Shown: piece by piece, positions 1-8,696 of the stretch
Position numbering within the stretch: the first letter of the stretch is position 1
Layout: each line of letters opens with the position of its first letter
Assembly: GCF_003691365.1 (NCBI RefSeq)
Contig: NZ_CP033087.1
Coordinates: 324,501 to 388,500, forward strand
Length of the DNA stretch: 64,000 bases
DNA from: Commensalibacter melissae
Lineage (GTDB): Bacteria > Pseudomonadota > Alphaproteobacteria > Acetobacterales > Acetobacteraceae
Direction of reading: 5' to 3'
Notes under the pieces: generated by a model
Databases searched by the model: none
What the model was told of the DNA's origin: nothing
Seen by the model: only the letters and a program-made list of their open reading frames with translations
Position numbers and translations under genes: made by a program

Positions 1-1
1 T

Positions 2-727
2 CTCAATACTATTGCTGTAAAGGTTTTACCTTTTATGGCACCCGTTTCAGAATTAATGGCAAGTTATATTAAGGATAATAAATTTGTGCTATTTGAAGGG
101 GCACAGGCCATAATGTTGGATGTAGATCATGGAACCTATCCTTTTGTAACCAGTTCAAATACTGTGCCTGCTCAAACGGGGATTGGTAGCGGTACAGGCC
201 CACGGACAGGCGGATACATACTTGGAATTGCCAAGGCCTATACGACAAGAGTTGGTGCAGGGCCATTTCCAACCGAGCTATTTGATGAAACTGGAAAATA
301 TTTAGGTGAAAAAGGTCACGAGTTCGGTACGGTAACAGGACGGCCAAGACGCTGTGGATGGTTCGATGCTGTACTGGTACGTCGTGCAGTTCAAGTTGGT
401 GGATTGGATGGTTTGGCCTTGATGAAACTAGATGTTCTGGACGGCTTAAAAGAGGTCAAAATTTGTGTCGGGTATCAATTGGACGGTCAGAATATAGAGC
501 GTTTTCCATATACTTTGGAAGCGCAAAAAAGATTGAAACCTATTTATGAAACGATGTCAGGATGGAATGAAAAGACCTCTGGTATTCGGTCAAAGGAAGA
601 ATTGCCGGCAGCAGCAAGAAATTATATTGAACGTATTGAAGCATTGACAGGGGTTAAGGTTGCTGTCATTTCAACCAGTCCTGAACGTGAAGATACAATA
701 TTATCCGAGAATTTTTTGCCAAACTAA
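2..727 (+). CDS. purA: Adenylosuccinate synthetase, C-terminal part (5' end outside window)
   Basis: Joins IMP and aspartate with GTP to give adenylosuccinate, the first committed step to AMP, in the cytoplasm. The reading frame is open from base 2, so the gene starts upstream. About 241 codons of a usual ~430 are present. Visible family signatures are the [15 protein letters not shown] block near the start, [10 protein letters not shown] (substrate-pocket region) and the C-terminal EREDTI segment. The frame is intact and ends in TAA just before a hairpin terminator. It is on the same strand as azlC but separated from it by 461 bp, so it probably ends its own transcript. Confidence 0.97.
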   Translation, partial: LNTIAVKVLPFMAPVSELMASYIKDNKFVLFEGAQAIMLDVDHGTYPFVTSSNTVPAQTGIGSGTGPRTGGYILGIAKAYTTRVGAGPFPTELFDETGKYLGEKGHEFGTVTGRPRRCGWFDAVLVRRAVQVGGLDGLALMKLDVLDGLKEVKICVGYQLDGQNIERFPYTLEAQKRLKPIYETMSGWNEKTSGIRSKEELPAAARNYIERIEALTGVKVAVISTSPEREDTILSENFLPN

Positions 728-754
728 TTTTAAGATAATTTATTGTCTTTTTGT

Positions 755-778
755 GACCCCTGACAAGGGGTCTTTTAT
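755..778 (+). terminator. Rho-independent terminator of purA
   Basis: Inverted repeat GACCCC/GGGGTC with loop TGACAA, followed by TTTT, begins 28 bp after the purA stop codon. Confidence 0.85.
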
Positions 779-1188
779 AATTCTCATTTTATGTTTCTTA
801 ATTCGTTCTATAAATATTTATTTGTGAATAAAAGATTCTTATTAAGAAAATTTTAATGAATTTTATTCAAAAAAAATTTGAAAATTAATATTTATATGAA
901 AAAGAAACAAAAACCACCTTTTAATATATGTTCAAGAAATGATTTAAGGATATATTATAGATAATTTTATTTTATTGCTTAAATATAATGATCGAAAAGA
1001 TAGATTGTAACTAAGAATCATTTGAAACAAATTTATCTGATCGTAAAATTAATAACAGTATGTTTTAAATTTTTTTGTCTTTTGAAATTTGTTGTAGATT
1101 TAATATATTCCAAAAGAAAAATTTTTAAAAAACTGTTTTATTAACAGCTTAATAGATAATTATCAAATATTATTTTGACCAATTCAAT
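779..1188. other. AT-rich intergenic stretch, no gene seen
   Basis: About 410 bp of very AT-rich DNA between the purA terminator and azlC. Frequent stops in all frames leave no convincing ORF. It presumably carries the azlC promoter, but no clear -35/-10 pair with good spacing stands out. Confidence 0.6.
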
Positions 1189-1992
1189 GTGATGCACATG
1201 GTTATCCAAATATTCAATAAAAAAAATAACGGGTTAACATCTGATTCCAATAAAGAAAAACGCGTAGGATCAAATATACGCAGGGAAATTCTGAGAGCTT
1301 TAAAGACAGCTTTTCCTTTAATGTTAAGTGTCATTCCTTTTGGTTTGTTATTGGGGGCGCAGGCAAAGATACATGGATTGTCAACGCTTGAGCTCTGGTT
1401 AATGTGCAGTTTAAATTTTGCTGGCGGATCTGAATTTGTCGCGATTAATTTATGGCAAAAAACACCGCCATTATTATTGATTGTTGCGATGACTTTACTG
1501 GTGAATTGCCGTCATATTTTAATGGGCGCCACCATGATACAGTTTTGCAAGCGTTTTTCATTAAAAAGGATTTTACCATCTTTTTTCTTTTTATGTGATG
1601 AATGTTGGGCATTGTCATTGCAGGACTGTTATCACAGGTTAAAAAAAGTCATTAGTCCATCTTTTAGCTATATATTTTATATGACTGTAGGAGTTTCTTT
1701 GTATCTTGTCTGGGTTACAAGTGCCGTGATAGGAATTTTATTGGGGCCTTTATTTGGTAATCTTTTGCATTATGGATTTGATATGGCGTTTGCAGCCATA
1801 TTCATTGTTTTACTTCGTGGTATGTGGCTGGGATGGCGAAAAGGCATTATCTGGGCAAGTAGCCTTATAACAGCCTGTATAGTGTATATGTTTGTGCCTG
1901 GGGAATGGTATATTATTGCGGGTACTTTAACCGGAATAATATTTGTCTTTCTGGTTCCCAATCGCATGCTGCAGGCATCAAAAAATGTTTAG
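1189..1992 (+). CDS. azlC: AzlC-type branched-chain amino acid exporter, large subunit
   Basis: Inner-membrane permease that, with the small AzlD subunit, exports branched-chain amino acids or their analogues. The protein is up to 267 aa with a short basic N-terminus and five or so hydrophobic segments. It contains the family-typical stretch around FAGGSEFVAINLW and the NCRHILMGA segment after the second membrane helix. GTG at 1189 and ATG at 1192 and 1198 are all possible starts, and no strong ribosome binding site decides between them. Its stop overlaps the azlD start by 8 bp, which indicates translational coupling. Confidence 0.88.
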   Translation: MMHMVIQIFNKKNNGLTSDSNKEKRVGSNIRREILRALKTAFPLMLSVIPFGLLLGAQAKIHGLSTLELWLMCSLNFAGGSEFVAINLWQKTPPLLLIVAMTLLVNCRHILMGATMIQFCKRFSLKRILPSFFFLCDECWALSLQDCYHRLKKVISPSFSYIFYMTVGVSLYLVWVTSAVIGILLGPLFGNLLHYGFDMAFAAIFIVLLRGMWLGWRKGIIWASSLITACIVYMFVPGEWYIIAGTLTGIIFVFLVPNRMLQASKNV

Positions 1993-2293
1993 TACCTATA
2001 TTAATGAACACGCTTTTCTGACGATTATATTCATGGGTATGGTAACATATCTGACACGAATTGGTGGATACCTTGTTTTTAGTAAATATGATCATCCCCG
2101 ATTAAAGAACATATTGGAAATTGTTCCTGGATGCGTAATGATTTCCTTGATCGCACCTTATTTTGTTACAGGACGGATAGCAGATATGATTGCATTAATC
2201 TTTACGGTAACGGCGGCTATTCGATGCTCTTTTTTGGTTACACTGATTATCGCGATAGGATCAGCTGGATTATTACGATATCTTCTAGGTTAA
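1985..2293 (+). CDS. azlD: AzlD-type branched-chain amino acid transport small subunit
   Basis: Small partner (102 aa) of AzlC, with several hydrophobic segments. The TYLTRIGGYL motif near the N-terminus is characteristic of AzlD. The frame is open further upstream, to 1943, but the ATG at 1985 overlaps the last codons of azlC as usual for this pair and gives normal length. A hairpin at 2299-2319 follows the stop, so the azlC-azlD operon ends here, facing rpoH. Confidence 0.85.
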   Translation: MFSTYINEHAFLTIIFMGMVTYLTRIGGYLVFSKYDHPRLKNILEIVPGCVMISLIAPYFVTGRIADMIALIFTVTAAIRCSFLVTLIIAIGSAGLLRYLLG

Positions 2294-2298
2294 ATACG

Positions 2299-2327
2299 AC
2301 ATAATCCAGCTTGTTATGTTTTATATT
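2299..2327. terminator. Terminator between convergent azlD and rpoH
   Basis: Hairpin ACATAA/TTATGT with a 9-nt loop followed by a T-rich tract on the + strand. It lies in the 35-bp gap between the two converging stop codons. The A/T-rich flanks may let it serve both directions. Confidence 0.55.
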
Positions 2328-2328
2328 T

Positions 2329-3237
2329 TTAGGCAATAGCTACTTGGTTTATTGAGTTTTTAAATCCAATATCTGAACCATGTGCTTTTTGAATAATTTC
2401 TTGCAATTTTTCAAAAGCACGGGTTTCAATCTGACGGATACGTTCTCTGGAAATTTTATAGACTTTTGAAAGTTCTTCCAAGGTTGCAGGTTTGTCTTTT
2501 AACCTACGCTCCGTTAATATTTCACGTTCTCTGGGTTTTAAGCCTTCCATCGCTTTTTGTAGAATATTATGACGTTGGGATAGTTCTTCACGTTCGGCAT
2601 AGCTCTCTTCCTGGTTAATGGCGTCATCAACCAGCATATTCTGCCATTCGTTATAATCACTGTCGTTTCCCATAGGGGTATTTAGGCTGTGATCTTGAGC
2701 GCTTAGCCGTTGATTCATGCTTTGAATCTCGGATGTAGTTACTCCAAGTTTCTCCGAAATTGTTTCCAATTGTTCCGGGGTTAGGTCAGTGTCACTAAAG
2801 GCCTTAATCTGGCTTTTAACGCGACGTAAATTGAAAAAAAGCTTTTTTTGAGCAGCGGTTGTCCCGATTTTAACCAAAGACCAGTTGTGAAGAATATATT
2901 CCTGAATAGCCGCTTTAATCCACCAAATTGCATAGGTTGTAAATCGGAACCCACGATCTGGATTAAAACGTTGGATGGCTTGAAGCATACCTATATTTCC
3001 CTCACTTATCAATTCATTCAGGGGCAAGGCATAGCGTTTGTATGTTGTGGCTATTTTAACGACTAATCTTAAATGTGCGTTGATCAATTTATGTGCAGCC
3101 TGGATATTTCCCTCCTCTTTCCACTGTTTCGCATAGGTGAATTCCTCTTCAGCTGTTAAGAGGGGAAATTTGCGGATATTCTGGATATATTGTGTAATGT
3201 TGTTTTCTGGCGTGATATCTAACATTGAAGGAACCAT
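2329..3237 (-). CDS. rpoH: RNA polymerase heat-shock sigma factor RpoH (sigma-32)
   Basis: Alternative sigma factor that directs RNA polymerase to heat-shock promoters. The protein is 302 aa, the usual RpoH length. In order it has region 1.2 (NITQYIQNIRKFPLL), region 2 with the core-binding NAHLRLVVKIA and the melting/-10 segment GFRFTTYAIWWIKAAIQEYI, then the RpoH box QKKLFFNLR that separates RpoH from RpoD. It ends with a region 4 helix-turn-helix (LEELSKVYKISRERIRQIE). Starting at ATG 3237 gives a normal N-terminus. It is transcribed alone, away from rluD, with 373 bp of AT-rich upstream DNA. Confidence 0.96.
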   Translation of the reverse strand: MVPSMLDITPENNITQYIQNIRKFPLLTAEEEFTYAKQWKEEGNIQAAHKLINAHLRLVVKIATTYKRYALPLNELISEGNIGMLQAIQRFNPDRGFRFTTYAIWWIKAAIQEYILHNWSLVKIGTTAAQKKLFFNLRRVKSQIKAFSDTDLTPEQLETISEKLGVTTSEIQSMNQRLSAQDHSLNTPMGNDSDYNEWQNMLVDDAINQEESYAEREELSQRHNILQKAMEGLKPREREILTERRLKDKPATLEELSKVYKISRERIRQIETRAFEKLQEIIQKAHGSDIGFKNSINQVAIA

Positions 3238-3610
3238 TGATTTGTACCTTTATGATGTTATGGTCTGCGTAAAACAGAACACATGTCTTGTTGATCTTTA
3301 TTGTATTTTTAATTAATGCAGTTGACCCACATTTATATTTTATGAAGTTTGTTTTGTTTACGAACATTGTTATATCAGACTAATTTAGTCCTGTCAAAAA
3401 AAATAACATAAAAATAAAGTATATTTTCATCGATAAATTCGATTATAGGTAATAAAAATTGAACTGGTTAATATTTATAGAGTTTAAAACATGTATTTTA
3501 CAAAATTTTAACCTTTATAATTAATAATTTATTAATAAATTTTTAACAAGTTATTTTTTTCTTTACAAGAGTGTTTATTTCGAATCGAAAAATAAGGATT
3601 TATTATATCT
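3238..3610. other. Intergenic region between rluD end and rpoH start
   Basis: About 370 bp of AT-rich DNA that must hold the rpoH promoter (minus strand). I see no terminator hairpin or ORF with supporting features. A minus-strand ORF overlapping the rpoH start has no family resemblance and was not called. Confidence 0.5.
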
Positions 3611-4600
3611 TTATTTTTCCGTAGTTATTTTCTTTATTAAACGTTCCATATCCTGGGGCAATGATGTTTCAAACTCATGATATTTATTGCTTATGGGATG
3701 ATTAAATCCTAAAAGTGTCGCATGCAGGGCCTGTCTGGGAAAATCAAGAAGTTCATTTCTTTGATCTATGGGTAAGATTTTTGCAATGGCGGGAATCCGC
3801 TTAAGATATACGGGATCACCTATTAAGGGGTGACCTTGTTTCGATAAATGCACACGAATCTGGTGAGTGCGTCCTGTATCAAGTTTACACTGAATAAAGC
3901 TTACAGCTGGATTTATTATTTTTTGAATTTTATAATTTGTTTTGGCATATTTTCCACCTTTTTTGACAATTGTCATTTTTTTACGATCATAGGGGTCACG
4001 ACCGATATTTCCTTCAATAGACCCTGGACTTGGGTTTGGTATTCCCCAACAGATGGCATGATATAACCGGTTTATGGTTCGATCTGCAAAATCAGCGGAT
4101 AGTTTGCTTAAGGCTTGTTCAGATTTTGCGATAACCATTACTCCAGAAGTGTCTTTGTCCAGCCGATGAATGATTCCGGGACGTTTTTCTCCTCCTATTC
4201 CTGACAGGCTGTCTCCACAATGCGCCAAAAGAGCATTGACCAAGGTGCCATTTTCATTTCCCGGGGCTGGATGTACAACTAATCCAGCCGGTTTATTGAT
4301 TACGATAAGATGATTGTCTTCAAATAGAATTTCCAGGGGAATGTCCTGAGGTATCAATGAATACTCTTTTACTTCAGGGATTTGCAATTCAATTTTATCA
4401 TTTGTTTTAATGGGAGTTGATGGATTTTTAACAGGGACATGATTGCGTTTACAATGTCCTTGTTCAATGAGTGCTTTAATTCTTGATCGTGAATAATTTT
4501 GATAGGTTTTGCTTAAAAATCGATCAAGTCTTAAATTATTGTATTTTTCTTGAACTGAAGTTACAAGCAAAGTTGAGTCGATCGTGTTTGAACCATTCAT
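3611..4600 (-). CDS. rluD: RluA-family 23S rRNA pseudouridine synthase, RluD type
   Basis: Converts uridines of the 23S rRNA helix 69 region to pseudouridine during 50S assembly. The 329 aa start with an S4 RNA-binding domain (about residues 18-75, NLRLDRFLSKT then SRSRIKALIEQG). A catalytic domain follows, with the family motif GIIHRLDKDTSGVMV carrying the catalytic aspartate, and GRTHQIRVHL further on. Length and domain order fit RluD better than RluC. It is divergent from the gene at 4616, only 15 bp between starts, so the two share a tiny promoter region. Confidence 0.92.
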   Translation of the reverse strand: MNGSNTIDSTLLVTSVQEKYNNLRLDRFLSKTYQNYSRSRIKALIEQGHCKRNHVPVKNPSTPIKTNDKIELQIPEVKEYSLIPQDIPLEILFEDNHLIVINKPAGLVVHPAPGNENGTLVNALLAHCGDSLSGIGGEKRPGIIHRLDKDTSGVMVIAKSEQALSKLSADFADRTINRLYHAICWGIPNPSPGSIEGNIGRDPYDRKKMTIVKKGGKYAKTNYKIQKIINPAVSFIQCKLDTGRTHQIRVHLSKQGHPLIGDPVYLKRIPAIAKILPIDQRNELLDFPRQALHATLLGFNHPISNKYHEFETSLPQDMERLIKKITTEK

Positions 4601-4615
4601 ACAGAAAGTACCTTA

Positions 4616-4993
4616 ATGTCAATGAATATATCCCTTGAAAACAAAAATTCTTTATCACGAAAAAATAAAGGATTGTTAGCTTTAGTTGTATTTTTGGGAA
4701 TTCTGATAATAATAGCCACAACGATACTGGTTTTCGCAATTATCAGTCGTATAACTCATAAGAAAAACGATTCTGTCATGATTTATGAAAATTCACTAAA
4801 AATTACACGTCCAATCAGTATATTGCAAGAACCTAAAGGGACACGGATAGAAAAGGTCACACGTCAGTCTGACAGGATGGTATTGATAACATTGAGAGGT
4901 GGAGGGCCTGATCGTTTGATTTTCTGGGACATTGATCAACAAAAAAAGGTGGCGGAAGTTAAAATTATCGATTCGGGGATTGATGATAAATAG
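4616..4993 (+). CDS. Single-pass membrane protein, DUF6476-like
   Basis: A 125-aa protein with a basic N-terminal tail, one strong transmembrane helix (about residues 19-45) and a C-terminal soluble part that looks like a small beta-rich domain (LITLRGGGPDRLIFWDID). A short membrane protein with this layout sits divergently next to rluD in many alphaproteobacteria, where it is annotated DUF6476. I rely on that memory, and the function is unknown. ATG 4616 lies only 15 bp from the rluD start, so start sites and promoters overlap. Confidence 0.7.
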   Translation: MSMNISLENKNSLSRKNKGLLALVVFLGILIIIATTILVFAIISRITHKKNDSVMIYENSLKITRPISILQEPKGTRIEKVTRQSDRMVLITLRGGGPDRLIFWDIDQQKKVAEVKIIDSGIDDK

Positions 4994-5217
4994 TTTGTTA
5001 ATTGAAAAAGAATTTTTATGAAACACCTTGCATATATTCGGATTTATAATATGAATAGTTATTGCAATTATCAAATAAAAAAACAAGAAATAATATATGT
5101 ATGGATTTTTATACTTTGTTTCACTTTATAAAAAAATGTAATATTTTGATATTTTAATGACAATTGAGAAAAATAGTATATAATTGAATTATAACAATCA
5201 TTTAAAGGAGAATTGTT

Positions 5218-5352
5218 ATGAGTAAACATGAAGTATCAAAAAAAGAAGCTCATAAAGCTGCCGAAACGCTAAGGGATCCTAAAGCTAGTAAATGTGATAA
5301 ATCCGAAGCAGGTTCTGAATTATCAAAGAAAAAAAATCAAGGTAAAAAATAG
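5218..5352 (+). CDS. Small basic conserved protein, 44 aa
   Basis: A short lysine-rich protein with a strong ribosome binding site (AAAGGAG at 5204-5210, 7 nt before ATG). The central ETLRDPKASKCDKSEAGSEL resembles a widespread family of tiny proteobacterial proteins with the pattern LRDPxASKxAKSxAGSAL, whose function is unknown. Composition (Lys, Ser, Ala, Glu) predicts a disordered polypeptide. It has its own T-rich terminator downstream and no operon partner. Confidence 0.75.
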   Translation: MSKHEVSKKEAHKAAETLRDPKASKCDKSEAGSELSKKKNQGKK

Positions 5353-5400
5353 ATAACTAGATAATTAATCCAATTTATTTGATTTTTATATGCTAAACTC

Positions 5401-5454
5401 AAATAACGATTGTAGGTCTGTAAAATGGACTATTTAGCAGTCGTTATTTTTTTT
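5401..5454 (+). terminator. Terminator of the 44-aa protein gene
   Basis: Nine-bp perfect stem AAATAACGA (5401-5409) with TCGTTATTT (5441-5449), a 31-nt loop, and an unbroken T run from the stem into the tail. Confidence 0.7.
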
Positions 5455-5539
5455 GTGATTAATTTGGATTTTTTGGTGAGTTTTGGTTGCTTTTTAGAGC
5501 AGGATGACGTAGATAAAAGAAAAATATGGAAGGTTTCTG

Positions 5540-5615
5540 GTCCCGTTCGTCTAGAGGCCTAGGACACTGCCCTCTCACGGCAGCAACACGGGTTCAAATC
5601 CCGTACGGGACACCA
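5540..5615 (+). tRNA. tRNA-Glu (anticodon CTC)
   Basis: Complete cloverleaf of 76 nt with encoded CCA. The acceptor stem is GTCCCGT/ACGGGAC, the anticodon stem CTGCC/GGCAG with loop CTCTCAC (anticodon CTC), and the T stem ACGGG/CCCGT with TTCAAAT loop. Confidence 0.96.
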
Positions 5616-5868
5616 AAAGAGAATATCAATCTAGCAATACGTTAAATAATTATTATCGTAAGATTATATAGATATTTAAAAAAGTACTAGAAGATTTGCT
5701 TCAAAAATAATTGAAAATATTTTCAATACGAAATTATCTGTTTTGTTTAAACAAAATCTTTTTTCGCATTATAATATAGACATAGTTTTTTCATATTGTG
5801 AAATGGAAAAATATTAGATTACTGAAAATAATTTTTGTAATAGATCCATATAATACTTTGGTAAAATT

Positions 5869-6624
5869 ATGCAAAAAAAAATTATAAAGCCTAAAAGACC
5901 TTTTATAATCAAAATGGGGAAAAAACTTCGTCCTTATTTTAATAAAGTGCTTTCCCGTTATTCAGAAATTCCGGATCAACCTGTATATGATATTTCGGTT
6001 CTACCATGGATATCTGTAATTGAAGCTAATGCAGATATAATTCGTAAAGAATGGGAACAGCTTGTTCAGAAGTATCAAAATGAATCTGTTAACGCACCCT
6101 CACTGCGAGATATATCTCCTGACCATGCTAGAATTGCCGCGGATAAACGTTGGAAATCCTTTTTTTTGCAGGGTTACGGGTTACGGGTGATGGAAAACTG
6201 TAAGTTAATGCCTAAAACAGCAGCTTTGATAGATAAGATCCCGAATTTAAATTCAGCGTTTTTTTCTATTCTTGAACCGGGTGCCGTTATCCCCCCGCAT
6301 TATGGTGTGACCAAAGGTTTGCTTACGTGTCATCTTGGGGTCGCTGTGCCGATAGATCAAAAAAAATGCTGGATTGATGTTGATACGCAACGTTTATACT
6401 GGGTCCAGGATAAATGCATTCTTTTCGATGATACCTATAGGCATAGTGTTGAAAATGATACGAATCAAACTCGGGTTGTTTTATTATTTCAGGTTTTAAG
6501 ACCGGAAAGAGGATTTGGTAAGGTTGTTCAAGATCTGTTTATGATGGCGATCCGTCGTTCTGCCTTTGTTAAAGAAGCCTATGATAATTTTATGAAAATC
6601 AATAAACAACAAATATTACATTAG
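5869..6624 (+). CDS. Aspartyl/asparaginyl beta-hydroxylase-family dioxygenase
   Basis: Fe(II)/2-oxoglutarate-dependent oxygenase of the Asp/Asn beta-hydroxylase fold, 251 aa. The double-stranded beta-helix core runs from about residue 130 to 215. Visible motifs are EPGAVIPPHYG (first iron histidine), LTCHLGVAVP, and DDTYRHSVENDTNQTRVVLL with the second histidine and the oxoglutarate-binding arginine. Bacterial relatives include LpxO, which hydroxylates lipid A acyl chains, so a lipid substrate is possible but not shown. The N-terminus is basic. It stands alone between tRNA-Glu and the larC-like gene. Confidence 0.82.
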   Translation: MQKKIIKPKRPFIIKMGKKLRPYFNKVLSRYSEIPDQPVYDISVLPWISVIEANADIIRKEWEQLVQKYQNESVNAPSLRDISPDHARIAADKRWKSFFLQGYGLRVMENCKLMPKTAALIDKIPNLNSAFFSILEPGAVIPPHYGVTKGLLTCHLGVAVPIDQKKCWIDVDTQRLYWVQDKCILFDDTYRHSVENDTNQTRVVLLFQVLRPERGFGKVVQDLFMMAIRRSAFVKEAYDNFMKINKQQILH

Positions 6625-6779
6625 TTATTGATTGAGGTATTTGATTTTTTATTAATGTTCAATGTTTTAATCAATGAATTGGGGTTGCAGAAAGGATTAT
6701 TGAATAATAAGTGAATTGTTATAATTTTTAATTAGGTTATAAATAATTACTGTAAATATTCTGGAGAAAGTGTAGATTT

Positions 6780-8024
6780 GTGAGAATCGGTTTTTTAGAC
6801 TGTTTTGCTGGTATGAGTAGCAGCCGATTTATAGGGGCTTTGGCAAGTGCCGGTGTTCCTGAACAAATTTTACAAGATGCAGTTGACGCCCTTGATATAG
6901 GCGCACGCCTAGAATTAATGCATGTCAAGCGAAGCAATATTGCAACGATCAAAGCCTATATTAGTTTTGACATTTCAGAAAATGGCTTGAATTTTTCTCA
7001 TGATTTCTTGCGTTCTTTTCAAGATGAAAAAGTCAATAATAAACAGTTGCTGGGAACAATTCAGGCCTTGATTTCCAATGCGTCCCTACCTGTAAAAGCG
7101 AAAAAGCTTATTTTGGAAACTTTTCAGAATTTGGCTGAAGCACAAGCCAAAATCTCAGGTCTGCCAATCGAAGAAATCAGTTTTCATGAGATTAAAGCGC
7201 TGAACACGATTGTTGGAGTAACAGTTTGTTGCGTTGCATGTGTCTGGCTGAAGATAGATCAATGGTATGTTTCTCCCTTGAATGTAGGATCGGGAATCAA
7301 AAAAGATTCCAAGGGATTTTTACCTATTCCAACCCCTGTAACGCTTGAGCTTTTGGGAAATGAGGTTCTTATTTATGCCTCGGGTCCACAAAAGGAATTG
7401 TTAACCCCAACCTGTGCCGCATTGTTGAAAGCGTTAAAGACCAGTTATCAGCCTTGCCCTCCAATCTTGATTTCTCGTATAGGGTATGGAGGGGGAAGAA
7501 TGGAATATGATAATCTTCCAAATTTTTTAAGACTATGTGTGGGAACCACAACAAAAGGAAAAAATACACAATCAGTTATTGGGGAAATTGTTATTGTAGA
7601 GGCAGAATTTGCCAAATCATCGCAAGATGCATTAATTGAATTACAAACCCATCTTTATGCGAATGGGGCAAAATTTGTCTATACTGTGCCAATTTATTCA
7701 GTCTTTAATCAAATGACCGATAAGGTTGTTATTTTCTGTCTCCCGGAACATGCTGATGAGATGCGTCGTTTCTTATTTCAAAGATTAAAAACGGCCTATG
7801 TGCATTGGCGTATTGAGAAATATGAAAATTTGATTCATTATGATGAAAACGTTAATACCCCATGGGGAAAAATAAAAGTTATTGTGGGACAACTGTTAAA
7901 CAATCAAATTGTTTCAGTTGTTCCTGATAAAACAACATGCCGCTCTATTGCCAAAGCACATGATTTATCAACAGTTGAAATTGAGGAAACGGTTAAACGG
8001 TTGTTTTTTTCCGGGAAAAGTTGA
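6780..8024 (+). CDS. larC: LarC-like nickel insertion protein, divergent
   Basis: Resembles LarC, the CTP-dependent enzyme that puts nickel into the pincer cofactor of lactate racemase. 414 aa is the usual length. Recognisable segments are the N-terminal FLDCFAGM, ISFHEIKALNTIV, PTPVTLELLG and the C-terminal TPWGKIKVIVG. Several normally conserved residues are altered: the GISGDM block reads GMSSSR, and the DSIVDIVG block reads NTIVGVTV. The start is GTG at 6780. No larA, larB or larE lies in the window. It may be an inactive or repurposed homologue. Confidence 0.78.
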   Translation: MRIGFLDCFAGMSSSRFIGALASAGVPEQILQDAVDALDIGARLELMHVKRSNIATIKAYISFDISENGLNFSHDFLRSFQDEKVNNKQLLGTIQALISNASLPVKAKKLILETFQNLAEAQAKISGLPIEEISFHEIKALNTIVGVTVCCVACVWLKIDQWYVSPLNVGSGIKKDSKGFLPIPTPVTLELLGNEVLIYASGPQKELLTPTCAALLKALKTSYQPCPPILISRIGYGGGRMEYDNLPNFLRLCVGTTTKGKNTQSVIGEIVIVEAEFAKSSQDALIELQTHLYANGAKFVYTVPIYSVFNQMTDKVVIFCLPEHADEMRRFLFQRLKTAYVHWRIEKYENLIHYDENVNTPWGKIKVIVGQLLNNQIVSVVPDKTTCRSIAKAHDLSTVEIEETVKRLFFSGKS

Positions 8025-8177
8025 TTGAAATTATGAATAAAGATTTAAAAAACGTATAAAAATCTGTATAAGAAAACCTATTATTATTGTAATATTTCCG
8101 TTTTATTGATGTACAAAAGGCAAAATGCGAATAGGAATAAATTCACAAGCTGCCTTAATAATCATTGGAGAGGCTAC

Positions 8178-8672
8178 ATGACGAAGAATTTAATTGCTTC
8201 ATTCTCTTTTTCCCGTTCTTTGGTAATGGTCAGTGCTTTAAGTCTGGGGCTTGTAGCTTGTTCCAGTCATAAAAAAGAACGGGATCTGATTTTGCCCGAA
8301 AACCATCTTGTTGGTGTGGATCGTTCAGCCACAGGTGGGGATGATAGTCTGGCAGGTGGTGTTAACGCTTATTTATGGCGTGCGGCATTGGATACGTTGG
8401 CTTTTATGCCCATGCTTTCAGCTGATGCTGTGGGGGGAAGCATTATAACGGATTGGTATCAGCCTGTTCCATCTAATCCTGAAAGATTTCAAGTTGTTTG
8501 CACTGTACTTGACCGACGGTTGAGATCGGATTCGATCAGTGTTGTTGTTCATCGTCAGATAAAGGAAAACGGACAGTGGGTCGATGCGCCTGTAACCTCT
8601 CATACAGCTTCAGATCTTACCAGTAAAATTCAGGTGCGCGCACGTCAGTTGCGTGCTGATAAACTTAAGTAA
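8178..8672 (+). CDS. DUF3576-type outer-membrane lipoprotein
   Basis: A 164-aa lipoprotein. The signal peptide ends in the lipobox LVAC (Cys about residue 28), and a DUF3576-like domain follows (VNAYLWRAALDTLAFMPM, ADAVGGSIITDWY). An alphaproteobacterial family of this kind precedes leuS-lptE-holA and is thought to belong to the envelope, but its role is unknown. The frame is open from 8106, but ATG 8178 has GGAGAGG just upstream and puts the signal peptide at the N-terminus. leuS follows after 24 bp. Confidence 0.85.
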   Translation: MTKNLIASFSFSRSLVMVSALSLGLVACSSHKKERDLILPENHLVGVDRSATGGDDSLAGGVNAYLWRAALDTLAFMPMLSADAVGGSIITDWYQPVPSNPERFQVVCTVLDRRLRSDSISVVVHRQIKENGQWVDAPVTSHTASDLTSKIQVRARQLRADKLK

Positions 8673-8696
8673 ATTTAATATATTTGATAGACTAAC

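Noticed and set aside
3149-3367. 72-aa ORF on the minus strand over the rpoH start
   Set aside because: Overlaps the N-terminal codons of rpoH in another frame and has no motif or ribosome binding site.
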